Shown here: in pieces, positions 1 to 6,453 of the stretch
How positions within the stretch are numbered: position 1 is the stretch's first letter
Layout: each line of letters starts with the position of its first letter
Assembly (NCBI GenBank): GCA_910578215.1
Contig: CAJTPH010000058.1
Location: forward strand, 1 to 9,860
Source: an uncultured Acetatifactor sp.
GTDB taxonomy: Bacteria > Bacillota > Clostridia > Lachnospirales > Lachnospiraceae
Length of the DNA: 9,860 nt
Direction of reading: 5' to 3'
Translations under genes and position numbers: made by a program
The notes under the pieces: model-generated
Database searches by the model: none
Told to the model about the DNA's origin: nothing
The model's input: only the letters and a program-made list of their open reading frames with translations

Positions 1-37
1 AATCCAGCCGCTGCGCGTCTGCCGCGCTGTGCGCTTA

Positions 38-56
38 AAATCTGCTTTGCAGATTT
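38..56. repeat. Short perfect hairpin upstream of the methyltransferase gene
   Basis: The arms AAATCTGC (38-45) and GCAGATTT (49-56) are perfect inverted repeats around a TTT loop. Positions 43-56 (TGCTTTGCAGATTT) recur exactly at 7638-7651, in front of the ATPase gene. No T-tract suited to a terminator is evident beyond a short pyrimidine stretch (GATTCTTTTG). It probably belongs to the palindromic cluster that fills 38-189. Its function is unknown. Confidence 0.6.
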
Positions 57-67
57 GATTCTTTTGT

Positions 68-129
68 TACCATATCAGGTGAAATCAAATGCTCGCTGCG
101 CTTGCACTTGATTTCCTGCTGATATGGTA
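68..129. repeat. Long imperfect inverted repeat (about 22 paired bases)
   Basis: The outer arms TACCATATCAG (68-78) and CTGATATGGTA (119-129) pair perfectly. After a small internal loop, GAAATCAAATGC (81-92) pairs with GCACTTGATTTC (104-115) with one mismatch, leaving a loop at 93-103. No reading frame across the element looks like a real protein. The long stem and intergenic position suggest a dispersed palindromic repeat of the REP or small MITE kind. Whether it is multicopy cannot be told from one window. Confidence 0.6.
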
Positions 130-133
130 CAAT

Positions 134-160
134 GTTGACACAGGAGAGCAATGTGTCAAC
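134..160. repeat. Inverted repeat, 8-bp arms
   Basis: GTTGACAC (134-141) and GTGTCAAC (153-160) are perfect inverted repeats around an 11-base loop. The left arm contains TTGACA (135-140), which looks like a -35 hexamer. No -10 hexamer lies about 17 bases downstream, because the next 20 bases run into the palindrome at 172-189. It is therefore listed as a repeat and not as a promoter. Confidence 0.5.
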
Positions 161-171
161 TACTGATTCCG

Positions 172-189
172 TGTGCGCTATAGCGCACA
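172..189. repeat. Perfect 18-bp palindrome, possible operator
   Basis: TGTGCGCTATAGCGCACA is a perfect 18-bp palindrome with no spacer. It covers the place where the -35 hexamer would lie for the TATAAT at 199-204, which has no good -35 match of its own. A gap-free symmetric site here fits a binding site for a dimeric regulator. It could equally be the last member of the palindromic cluster at 38-189. The operator role is inference. Confidence 0.4.
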
Positions 190-198
190 AAAATATAG

Positions 199-204
199 TA
201 TAAT
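199..204 (+). promoter_or_regulatory. Likely -10 box for the methyltransferase gene
   Basis: A consensus TATAAT lies 43 bases before the methyltransferase start codon, in an AT-rich stretch. The -35 position, with a 17-base spacer, falls at 176-181 (CGCTAT). That is a poor match and lies inside the 18-bp palindrome, so the promoter may be weak or activator-dependent. The gene's ribosome binding site is AAGGA at 236-240, 6 bases before ATG 247. Confidence 0.45.
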
Positions 205-246
205 GTTCTTATTTATAAACATTGTTCCCATGAGAAAGGAAACAGA

Positions 247-822
247 ATGAAAACTACAGGGTTTCTGATACTTGCTGTGTTTTATGCAGTCTACATCGGT
301 AAGATGATACTGCAAAAAAGAAAAGGCATACAGACAGACCAAATGGCAAAGGGCAAGCAGAAAACAAAATTATATTACGTTGAGCTGACTATGAAAACAG
401 CCACTTATTCAGTGGTGGCAGCAGAAGTATTTAGTCTGTTGTTTGCTCCCGGGTATTTGCCGCGGGCGCTTGTTGCTGTCGGTGTGGCTCTTGGCGTTAT
501 CGGAGATATTCTTTTTATTGTATCGGTCGTAACAATGAAAGACAGCTGGCGGGCTGGCATAGCGGAAAACGATAAAACGGAAATTATTACCGGAGGAATT
601 TACGGCATCAGCAGAAATCCCGCCTTTTTAGCCTTTGATTGTGTTTATGCAGGTCTGCTGCTTATAGCCTTCAACTGGATTTTGCTGGCGTTTACTGTTT
701 TTGCCATGACCATGCTCCATCTGCAAATACTACAGGAGGAAACGTTCTTGTCAAAAACATTTGGGGCAGAGTACAACGTCTACAAAAGTAAAGTCCGAAG
801 ATATCTTGGACGGAAATCATAG
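247..822 (+). CDS. Membrane methyltransferase, isoprenylcysteine carboxyl methyltransferase (ICMT)/PEMT-like
   Basis: The 191-residue protein resembles small bacterial integral-membrane methyltransferases of the ICMT/PEMT family, which use S-adenosylmethionine at the membrane. Hydrophobic segments lie at about residues 3-20, 51-68, 72-95 and 131-160. The family's C-terminal signature is present: a GGIYG-SRNP motif (116-125, equivalent to the family RHPxY), a Glu pair (E164-E165), and an FGxEYxxYxxxVxRY pattern (172-186) that helps form the cofactor and substrate site. Length is normal for bacterial members. ATG 247 has AAGGA 6 bases upstream. Bacteria lack prenylated CaaX proteins of the eukaryotic type, so the substrate is unknown; a lipid or small isoprenoid-like molecule is possible. 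The gene is AT-richer than the pheS-queA block and appears to be a single-gene unit. Confidence 0.8.
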   Translation: MKTTGFLILAVFYAVYIGKMILQKRKGIQTDQMAKGKQKTKLYYVELTMKTATYSVVAAEVFSLLFAPGYLPRALVAVGVALGVIGDILFIVSVVTMKDSWRAGIAENDKTEIITGGIYGISRNPAFLAFDCVYAGLLLIAFNWILLAFTVFAMTMLHLQILQEETFLSKTFGAEYNVYKSKVRRYLGRKS

Positions 823-846
823 AATTTTTGTCAGACAAAAAATCCC

Positions 847-875
847 TTGACTTTTTGGGCTATCCGTCATAAGAT
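847..875 (+). promoter_or_regulatory. Sigma-A-type promoter of the pheST T-box operon
   Basis: TTGACT (847-852) and TAAGAT (870-875) are separated by exactly 17 bases, a near-consensus housekeeping promoter. Transcription would begin near 882, just before the first helix of the T-box leader. The site starts only 25 bases after the methyltransferase stop codon, which supports that gene and the phe operon being separate units. Confidence 0.7.
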
Positions 876-881
876 AAGGAA

Positions 882-1189
882 AGTGAAAGGCATTGATGGT
901 GCAAAGTAACGGTTCATTTTCCCGCAGAGAGGGGAGGTCATCGGCTGCAAGCTTCCCCGGGTTCAGATGAAATCGTGAATTTCCCACCGGAGCCGTCAGG
1001 GTGAACAGCGTATGGCAAAAGTCCGTATGGATTTGCATATGTTTTATAGATTAGAATAAGTAACCCTGAACGCAGCGCACGTTACGCGTAAATGAGAGCC
1101 CTGTTTTGACGCAAAGCAGACGAGCAGGGAATCAGGGTGGTACCGCGGAGTAAATTTCGTCCCTTGCATGAAAGTGCAGGGGATTTTTT
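882..1189 (+). promoter_or_regulatory. T-box riboswitch (tRNA-Phe responsive) of pheST
   Basis: This leader RNA binds uncharged tRNA and switches between terminator and antiterminator. Stem I is visible. GGTG (898-901) pairs with CACC (985-988). An AGTA (905-908) and GAA (977-979) pair matches the S-turn beside the specifier loop. ACG and TTCAT (909-917) pair with ATGAA and CGT (967-976). The AGAGAG...GGCTGCAAG part (926-950) fits the apical region. TTC at 981-983, right after the S-turn, is a Phe codon and the likely specifier. Stem III is CCCTG (1099-1103) with CAGGG (1125-1129). The conserved T-box AGGGTGGTACCGCG is at 1134-1147; its TGGT (1138-1141) would pair with an ACCA tRNA end, as expected for the A73 discriminator of tRNA-Phe. 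The match to pheST downstream is what the family predicts. The exact specifier register is inferred. Confidence 0.93.
1160..1189 (+). terminator. Regulated terminator of the T-box leader
   Basis: TCCCTTGCA (1160-1168) pairs with TGCAGGGGA (1175-1183), with one G-T wobble and a 6-base loop, followed directly by six T residues (1184-1189). Its position just after the T-box sequence makes it the helix that competes with the antiterminator. It should form when tRNA-Phe is charged and stop transcription before pheS. Confidence 0.9.
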
Positions 1190-1342
1190 ATGCATACGGG
1201 CGTCCAAGGGAAAAATGTCAGCAGAGGCTGACGGACGCCAGGCGCGCCAGCAGGGGAAGGTAAATCTTCTCTGCCCGATTATGCAACCCTGCAGGGCGTG
1301 AATGTGCACAGGCACAATTCGCCCAACGATAGATCAAACAGT
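1190..1342 (+). other. Structured untranslated stretch between T-box terminator and pheS
   Basis: About 170 bases separate the terminator from the pheS start, and they are dense in inverted repeats. GGCGTCC (1199-1205) pairs with GGACGCC (1233-1239), enclosing a second stem GTCAGC (1217-1222) with GCTGAC (1227-1232). CCCTGCAGGG (1287-1296) is a perfect palindrome. TGTGC (1303-1307) pairs with GCACA (1312-1316), with flanking GAA and TTC arms. None is followed by a T-tract, so they do not look like terminators. They may stabilise the processed mRNA or affect translation. No gene is seen here. Confidence 0.5.
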
Positions 1343-1358
1343 AAGAAAGGCATGGTGG
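1343..1358 (+). promoter_or_regulatory. Weak ribosome binding region that sets the pheS start
   Basis: The only purine-rich matches before pheS are AAGAAAGG (1343-1350) and GGTGG (1354-1358). They leave 13 and 5 bases to ATG 1364. For the alternative ATG 1352 the first site is one base away, which is too close, and for ATG 1298 it lies downstream. The region therefore favours 1364, although the site is poorer than those of pheT and the ATPase gene. Confidence 0.45.
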
Positions 1359-1363
1359 TTAAG

Positions 1364-2392
1364 ATGAGTGACAGATTGGCAGGCATCAGGCAGGAAATTT
1401 TGGACGGCATCAGCCAGCTTTCCAGTTCCAGAGCGGTCTATGAATTCAAAAAGAAATTTATGGATTCCAAGACCGGGAAGATCGGACAGCTGATGAAAGA
1501 GATGAAAACAATAGCGCCGGAGGAGCGCGCCAGCTTCGGAAAAGGCGTCAATGAGCTGAAGGAGTGGGCAAACAGGCGATTTGACGAGCTGGACGAGAAG
1601 ATGCGGGCAAGGGAGCTGCAGAGAAGGTACGAATCGGAAAAGATAGACGTTACCATGCCGGCGGAAATGGCGGAGACAGGGAACCTTCACCCCATCACCC
1701 AGACAAGAAACCAGCTGATCGATGTGTTTGCCGGTATGGGCTTTGAAATCTTCGAGCCAAAGGAGATCGAGAACGACTATTATAACTTCACGGCGCTGAA
1801 TACCCCCAAGGATCATCCGGCAAGGGATATGCAGGACACCTTTTATCTGTCCCCGGACTTCCTTCTTGCCACCCAGACCTCCGCGGCACAGATTCACGCC
1901 ATGGAGACAAGGGAGCTTCCCATCAAGATGCTTGCGCCCGGGAAGGTGTTCCGCTCCGACGACGACGCCACCCATTCCCCCATGTTTCATCAGATGGAGG
2001 GGCTGGTGGTTGACAAAAAAATTACCCTTTGCGATTTGAAGGGCATGCTGGATATGTTTGTGAAGAAGATGTACGGAGAAGGGACAACCACCAGGCTGCG
2101 TCCCTCTTATTTCCCTTTTACCGAGCCCTCCGTGGAGGTGGACGTAAGCTGCTTTGAATGCGGCGGAAAGGGCTGCAAGCTGTGTAAGGGAACCGGCTGG
2201 ATCGAGATTCTGGGAGCCGGCATTGTCAATAAAAAGGTGCTGGAAAACTGCGGCATAGATTCCGAGGAGTACAGCGGGCTGGCCTTCGGCATCGGTATCG
2301 AGCGGGTGGCAATGCTCAAGTACGGAATCGACAATATAAAGCTGCTCTTTGAGTCGGACCTTCGCGTGCTGCGGCAGATCGATGACAACTAG
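1364..2392 (+). CDS. pheS: Phenylalanine--tRNA ligase alpha subunit
   Basis: PheS is the catalytic subunit of the cytosolic alpha2-beta2 phenylalanyl-tRNA synthetase, which charges tRNA-Phe using ATP. The 342-residue product from ATG 1364 matches the usual 330-350. An N-terminal helical tRNA-binding region (about 1-90) is followed by a class II catalytic core. Motif 2 is at F196-RSDDDATHSPMFHQMEG, RPSYFPFTEPSVEVDV lies near 246-261, and motif 3 is GLAFGIGIERVAM (305-317). A four-cysteine loop (C263, C266, C271, C274) could bind a metal; similar loops occur in other Firmicutes PheS proteins. An upstream in-frame ATG at 1298 would add 22 residues (MNVHRHNSPN...) that do not resemble PheS and fall in the structured leader, so 1364 is chosen. 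It is followed after 45 bases by pheT and controlled by the T-box. Confidence 0.97.
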   Translation: MSDRLAGIRQEILDGISQLSSSRAVYEFKKKFMDSKTGKIGQLMKEMKTIAPEERASFGKGVNELKEWANRRFDELDEKMRARELQRRYESEKIDVTMPAEMAETGNLHPITQTRNQLIDVFAGMGFEIFEPKEIENDYYNFTALNTPKDHPARDMQDTFYLSPDFLLATQTSAAQIHAMETRELPIKMLAPGKVFRSDDDATHSPMFHQMEGLVVDKKITLCDLKGMLDMFVKKMYGEGTTTRLRPSYFPFTEPSVEVDVSCFECGGKGCKLCKGTGWIEILGAGIVNKKVLENCGIDSEEYSGLAFGIGIERVAMLKYGIDNIKLLFESDLRVLRQIDDN

Positions 2393-2437
2393 GGGCGCAG
2401 AAGAACAGAGACGGAAATTTAACAGGAGGGAAAAAGG

Positions 2438-4858
2438 ATGTTAGTGCCATTGAGTTGGTTGAAGGAATATGTAGAGATTGACATTACTCCGCAGGAGCTG
2501 GAAAAAAAGCTCTTTTCCTGCGGCTTTGAGGTGGAGGAGCTGCGTGAGGTCGGAGGAGAGATCAGCAATGTGGTGGTGGGTCTGGTGGAGGAATGCGAGC
2601 CCATTCCGGAGACCCACCTGCATGTGTGCAGGGTGAATGGGGGAGCCCACGGCGTCTTTCAGGTATGCTGCGGCGCGGATAATGTAAGGGCGGGGGGGAA
2701 GTTTCCCCTGGCGCTTGCGGGGGCAACCGTATTTATGACAGCCAAGGATCACAAGACCGTGGAAGGGGTCATGACCATCAAGAAGGGGAAGCTTCGCGGC
2801 TATGAATCCCAGGGAATGCTCTGCTCCGGCGTGGAGCTGGGCGTCACGGAGGGCATGTTCCCCGGCGCGGGCTACAACGGGCTGCTGGAGCTGCCTCAGG
2901 ACGCGGAGACCGGGGCGGATGTAAAGCCGCTGCTTGGATTGGACGACTGGATATTTGATATTTCCGTTACGGCAAACAGGCCGGACTGTCAGAGCATCGT
3001 TGGGATCGCCAGAGAGGTTGCAGCCGCGCTTGACAGGGAGTTTAAAATGCCTTCCCTGGATTACACGGTGACGGATGTAAAAAAGGACGGCTTTCAGGTA
3101 CGGGTGGACGCACCGGAGCTGTGCCCCAGATATATTGCTCATTATGTGTACGATGTAAAAATCGGGGAGTCCCCTCTGTGGATGAAGCGCAGGCTGTCGC
3201 TGGTGGGGATGGAGCCCATTTCCAATATTGTGGACATAACCAATTATGTCTTGAAGGAGATGGGGCAGCCCATGCACGCCTTCGACTGCGACTATCTGGA
3301 GGGGAACGCCATCTGTGTGAGGCGTGCGGAGGAGGGTGAGAAAATCGTCACCCTGGACGCGCAGGAGTATACCCTGAACTCCGGCAATCTGGTTATTTGC
3401 GACGGCGTAAAGCCGGTGGCGCTTGCAGGCGTTATGGGAGGCTTGAATTCAGAGATCCGTGAGACGACCAGAGAAGTCCTGTTTGAGTCCGCAAAATTTG
3501 CCCGGGACAATATCCGCAAGACCTCCCGGGCGCTGGGCAAGCATTCCGACGCCAGCGCCAGATACGAGAAGGGGGTGGATGAGTATTCCGTTTTCCACGC
3601 CATGAAGCGCGCGCTGCATTTAATAGAGGAGCTGGGCTGCGGCAGGGTTTCCTCCACCCATGAGGACGCCAACACGGGCAATTCCCTTGAGCCCAGGGAG
3701 ATGAAGGTAAGCATCGAAAAGGTAAACAGAGTCCTTGGCATCGAGGTGCCCGGGCAGGAAATTCTCCGCATCATGAAAAATCTGCAGTTTGCGCCCTCCG
3801 TTCAGGGAGATGAGCTGACCCTGCAGGTGCCTGCCTACCGGGAGGATATGGAGTCGTATCCCGACGTGGCGGAGGAGGTCATTCGTATGTACGGCTATGA
3901 CCATGTGATTCCCGCCTTCATGCCGGAGGCAAAGGTGACTATGGGCGGCCTGACCCGCAGGCAGAACAAGGAAATGCGCCTAAAGCGCGCTCTTTGCAGC
4001 ACGGGGGCGTACGAGTGCATTCATTATTCCTTTTTCTCGCCCTCTGACCTGGAGCTTTTGCGGCTGCGGGAGGATGCGCCGGAGAGAAAGGCCATCCGCA
4101 TTTTGAATCCTATCAATGAGGAGCTTTCCCTGATGAGGACCACGCTGGCGGCATCCATGCTGAACGCCGTTGCCAGAAATCAAAAGAGGGGGAACCTGGA
4201 GGGCAGGCTGTTTGAGATGGGCAAGGTGTTTATTCCAAAGCAGCTGCCTCTGACCGATTACCCGGAGGAGAGAGAGAAGCTGTGCGTGGGAGTCTTTGGC
4301 CCGAAGGAGAGCTTCTTCACATTAAAGGGAATTGCGGAGACGGTGGCGGAGAACCTGCATGTGAATTTTGAATATCAGGAGACAGAAAAGCCCTTCCTGC
4401 ATCCCTATCAGGCGGCGGTCATAAGCTGTGAAGGGGCAGAGGTCGGCTATCTGGGCAAGGCGGCATACGATGTGGCGGAGGAGCTGGATCTGCGCACCGA
4501 CGCCTATATCATGGAGCTTGACATGGAGCTGCTCTCACAGTGGTACGACAATGCTCCCTCCTTCACGCCTCTTGCAAGGTTCCCGGAGGAGAGCAGGGAC
4601 CTGGCACTTGTGATGGGAAAGGAAATTGTCTGCGGGCAGGTGGAGGAGGTCATAAAGGCATCCTGCTCCTATATCAGGGGTATCAGGCTCTTTGACGTTT
4701 ACGAGGGAGGACAGATTCCCGAGGGCAGAAAGAGCATGGCGTTTACCGTAGATTTCACCCCGAAGGACGAGGCTTTTGGAGCGGATACGGTGGACGGGTT
4801 TGTGAAGAAGATATTAAAGAACCTGAAGAAGCAGCTGGATATTGACCTGCGAAGCTGA
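2438..4858 (+). CDS. pheT: Phenylalanine--tRNA ligase beta subunit
   Basis: PheT is the large subunit of phenylalanyl-tRNA synthetase and provides tRNA recognition and editing. The 806-residue length is normal for full-length bacterial forms. Domains seen in order: an N-terminal segment (MLVPLSWLKEYVEID); an EMAP/OB-fold tRNA-binding domain, about 40-150 (VVVGLV, GKLRGYESQGMLCSGVELG); the B3/B4 editing region, about 210-385 (ISNIVDITNYV, GVMGG, GKHSDASARYEKGVD); a B5 domain, about 415-490, with acidic residues D470, D476, E479 and E480 before RMYGYD; a catalytic-like core domain; and a C-terminal ferredoxin-like anticodon-binding domain, about 710-805 (FPEESRDLALV, FTVDF). ATG 2438 has AGGAGGG (2424-2430) 7 bases upstream. 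It is cotranscribed with pheS. Confidence 0.97.
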   Translation: MLVPLSWLKEYVEIDITPQELEKKLFSCGFEVEELREVGGEISNVVVGLVEECEPIPETHLHVCRVNGGAHGVFQVCCGADNVRAGGKFPLALAGATVFMTAKDHKTVEGVMTIKKGKLRGYESQGMLCSGVELGVTEGMFPGAGYNGLLELPQDAETGADVKPLLGLDDWIFDISVTANRPDCQSIVGIAREVAAALDREFKMPSLDYTVTDVKKDGFQVRVDAPELCPRYIAHYVYDVKIGESPLWMKRRLSLVGMEPISNIVDITNYVLKEMGQPMHAFDCDYLEGNAICVRRAEEGEKIVTLDAQEYTLNSGNLVICDGVKPVALAGVMGGLNSEIRETTREVLFESAKFARDNIRKTSRALGKHSDASARYEKGVDEYSVFHAMKRALHLIEELGCGRVSSTHEDANTGNSLEPREMKVSIEKVNRVLGIEVPGQEILRIMKNLQFAPSVQGDELTLQVPAYREDMESYPDVAEEVIRMYGYDHVIPAFMPEAKVTMGGLTRRQNKEMRLKRALCSTGAYECIHYSFFSPSDLELLRLREDAPERKAIRILNPINEELSLMRTTLAASMLNAVARNQKRGNLEGRLFEMGKVFIPKQLPLTDYPEEREKLCVGVFGPKESFFTLKGIAETVAENLHVNFEYQETEKPFLHPYQAAVISCEGAEVGYLGKAAYDVAEELDLRTDAYIMELDMELLSQWYDNAPSFTPLARFPEESRDLALVMGKEIVCGQVEEVIKASCSYIRGIRLFDVYEGGQIPEGRKSMAFTVDFTPKDEAFGADTVDGFVKKILKNLKKQLDIDLRS

Positions 4859-4874
4859 AGCAGTTGAAATATGA

Positions 4875-4906
4875 CGCTTCCCGGCGCAGAGGCGGACCGG
4901 GAAGCG
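4875..4906 (+). other. Intercistronic stem-loop between pheT and the aminopeptidase gene
   Basis: CGCTTCCCGG (4875-4884) and CCGGGAAGCG (4897-4906) form a perfect 10-bp GC-rich stem around a 12-base loop. The downstream bases are CTTAAAATAAAAAAGG, A-rich with no T-tract, so it does not look like an intrinsic terminator on the + strand. It ends 8 bases before the A-rich AAAAAAGGAG ribosome binding region of the next gene. An RNA-stability or processing element that sets different expression of pheST and the peptidase is plausible. Confidence 0.6.
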
Positions 4907-4932
4907 CTTAAAATAAAAAAGGAGAAATCACA

Positions 4933-6432
4933 ATGGAAAGAAAAAATGTATGGGAGAGCTATGATGCCAAGCATCTGAAAAAGCTGGAGGAGCTGAACCG
5001 GGAGTACAGAAGCTTTCTGGATCACGGCAAGACGGAGAGAGAATGTGTGGATACCATCGTAAACACCATTGAGGCGGAGGGCTATCAGGAGCTGGAAAAG
5101 CTTATAGGCTCCGGGCAGCAGCTGCAGAAGGGCGATAAGGTGTACAGCGTCTGGATGAACAAATCCATCGTCATGTTTCAGGTGGGCAGCAAGCCCATGG
5201 CGGACGGAATCAATATTTTAGGGGCGCACATCGACAGCCCCAGGCTGGATGTAAAGCAGAATCCTCTCTATGAGGAGGGCGGCTTTGCCTATCTGGACAC
5301 CCATTATTACGGCGGCGTGAAGAAATATCAGTGGGTGGCGCTTCCCCTTGCCATTCACGGTGTAGTGGTAAAGAAGGACGGCACCACCGTGGAGCTGAAC
5401 GTGGGTGAGAACGAGGACGATCCCGTATTTTTCGTGTCAGATCTCTTGATCCACCTTGCCGGGGAGCAGCTGGAGAAGAAGGCGGCGAAGGTTATCGAGG
5501 GAGAGGCGCTGGATTTGATTATCGGCAGTAAGCCTATCGTGATCGAAGGTAAGGACAAGGAAAAGGGAGAGTCAAAGCTTACGGCGGAGGAAGATACCCA
5601 TAAGACCGGAAAGAAGGCAAAGAGCGGTAAGGGAGATAAAGAGGATAAGGAGAAGGCTGCCGCAAAGGAGGCTGTCAAGGCGGGAGTGCTGCATGTCTTA
5701 AAGGAGACCTACGGCTTTGAGGAGGAAGATTTTGTCTCTGCGGAGCTGGAGATCGTGCCCGCAGGAAATGCCAGGGAAGCAGGCTTTGACCGCAGCATGA
5801 TCCTTGCCTATGGCCAGGATGACAGAGTATGCGCCTTCACCTCCATGCGCGCCATGCTGGATATAAAGGAGGCGGAGAGAACGGTCTGCTGTATTCTTGT
5901 GGATAAGGAGGAGATCGGCTCCGTGGGAGCCACGGGCATGCAGTCTCGCTTTTTCGAGAATGCGGTGGCGGAGCTGATGAACCTGACCGGAGAGTACAGC
6001 GAGCTGAATCTGAGAAGATGCCTTTCCCGCAGCTGTATGCTTTCCTCGGATGTAAGCGCAGGCTTCGACCCCTCCTATGCATCCTGCTTTGAGAAAAAGA
6101 ACGCCGCATTCCTGGGAAAGGGCATGGTGTTTAACAAGTTTACCGGGGCAAGGGGAAAGTCCGGCTCCAACGACGCAAACGCGGAGTATATCGCACATCT
6201 GCGCAGGGTGCTTGATGACAGGAAGGTAATTTACCAGACTGCGGAGCTTGGCAAGGTGGACGTGGGCGGCGGTGGAACCATCGCTTATATCCTGGCGCTC
6301 TATGGCATGAACGTAATCGACAGCGGCGTTGCCGTGCTGAATATGCACGCTCCCTGGGAGGCTACCAGCAAGGCCGACGTGTACGAGGCGTACAGAGGCT
6401 ATATGGCTTTCGCTGAAGATGCGTCGATGTAG
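4933..6432 (+). CDS. M18 family zinc aminopeptidase (aspartyl/aminopeptidase I-like)
   Basis: This is a metallo-aminopeptidase of family M18, a cytosolic exopeptidase that removes N-terminal residues from peptides with a two-metal centre and usually forms a large dodecamer. Visible metal and catalytic motifs: GAHIDSPRLD (97-106; H99 and D101), YGQDDR (293-298), DKEEIGS (324-330; catalytic and metal-binding E326 and E327), SSDVSAGFDP (371-380; D373) and MHAPWE (471-476; H472), plus GGGGT at 445-449. The 499-residue length exceeds the roughly 430-470 usual for bacterial forms. The excess is a Lys/Glu-rich, low-complexity stretch at about 206-245 between the IIGSKP strand and the VLHVLKETYGFEEEDF helix; no catalytic motif is lost. 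GGAG (4921-4924) lies 8 bases before ATG 4933. Clostridial homologues are often called apeA, but the precise substrate preference cannot be read here. Confidence 0.93.
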   Translation: MERKNVWESYDAKHLKKLEELNREYRSFLDHGKTERECVDTIVNTIEAEGYQELEKLIGSGQQLQKGDKVYSVWMNKSIVMFQVGSKPMADGINILGAHIDSPRLDVKQNPLYEEGGFAYLDTHYYGGVKKYQWVALPLAIHGVVVKKDGTTVELNVGENEDDPVFFVSDLLIHLAGEQLEKKAAKVIEGEALDLIIGSKPIVIEGKDKEKGESKLTAEEDTHKTGKKAKSGKGDKEDKEKAAAKEAVKAGVLHVLKETYGFEEEDFVSAELEIVPAGNAREAGFDRSMILAYGQDDRVCAFTSMRAMLDIKEAERTVCCILVDKEEIGSVGATGMQSRFFENAVAELMNLTGEYSELNLRRCLSRSCMLSSDVSAGFDPSYASCFEKKNAAFLGKGMVFNKFTGARGKSGSNDANAEYIAHLRRVLDDRKVIYQTAELGKVDVGGGGTIAYILALYGMNVIDSGVAVLNMHAPWEATSKADVYEAYRGYMAFAEDASM

Positions 6433-6453
6433 CGCGCCAAAGAGGGTCGTTTC

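Noticed and set aside
1..111. Open + frame from the window edge to a stop at 109-111 as the end of an upstream gene
   Set aside because: It runs through two hairpins, has an odd composition (repeated Cys, Ala and Arg), and shows no family resemblance.
135..140. TTGACA as a -35 box
   Set aside because: No -10 hexamer lies 16-18 bases downstream, and the bases belong to the inverted repeat 134-160.
825..841. TTTTTGT/ACAAAAA hairpin just after the methyltransferase gene as a terminator
   Set aside because: The stem is 7 bp and almost all A-T, and no T-tract follows it; the next bases are ATCCCTTGAC leading into the phe promoter.
817..1038. 73-codon open frame on the minus strand
   Set aside because: It lies across the pheST promoter and T-box stem I, has no ribosome binding site and resembles no protein family.
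1298..1363. Upstream in-frame ATG starts for pheS at 1298 and 1352
   Set aside because: The added residues do not resemble PheS, 1298 lies in the hairpin-rich leader with no ribosome binding site, and 1352 is one base from the purine-rich AAGAAAGG.
1334..1990. 218-codon open frame on the minus strand within pheS
   Set aside because: It is antisense to a clear, conserved gene, and its composition (His, Cys and Leu rich) is typical of a shadow of GC-rich coding DNA. The same applies to the minus-strand frames within pheT, the peptidase gene and queA.
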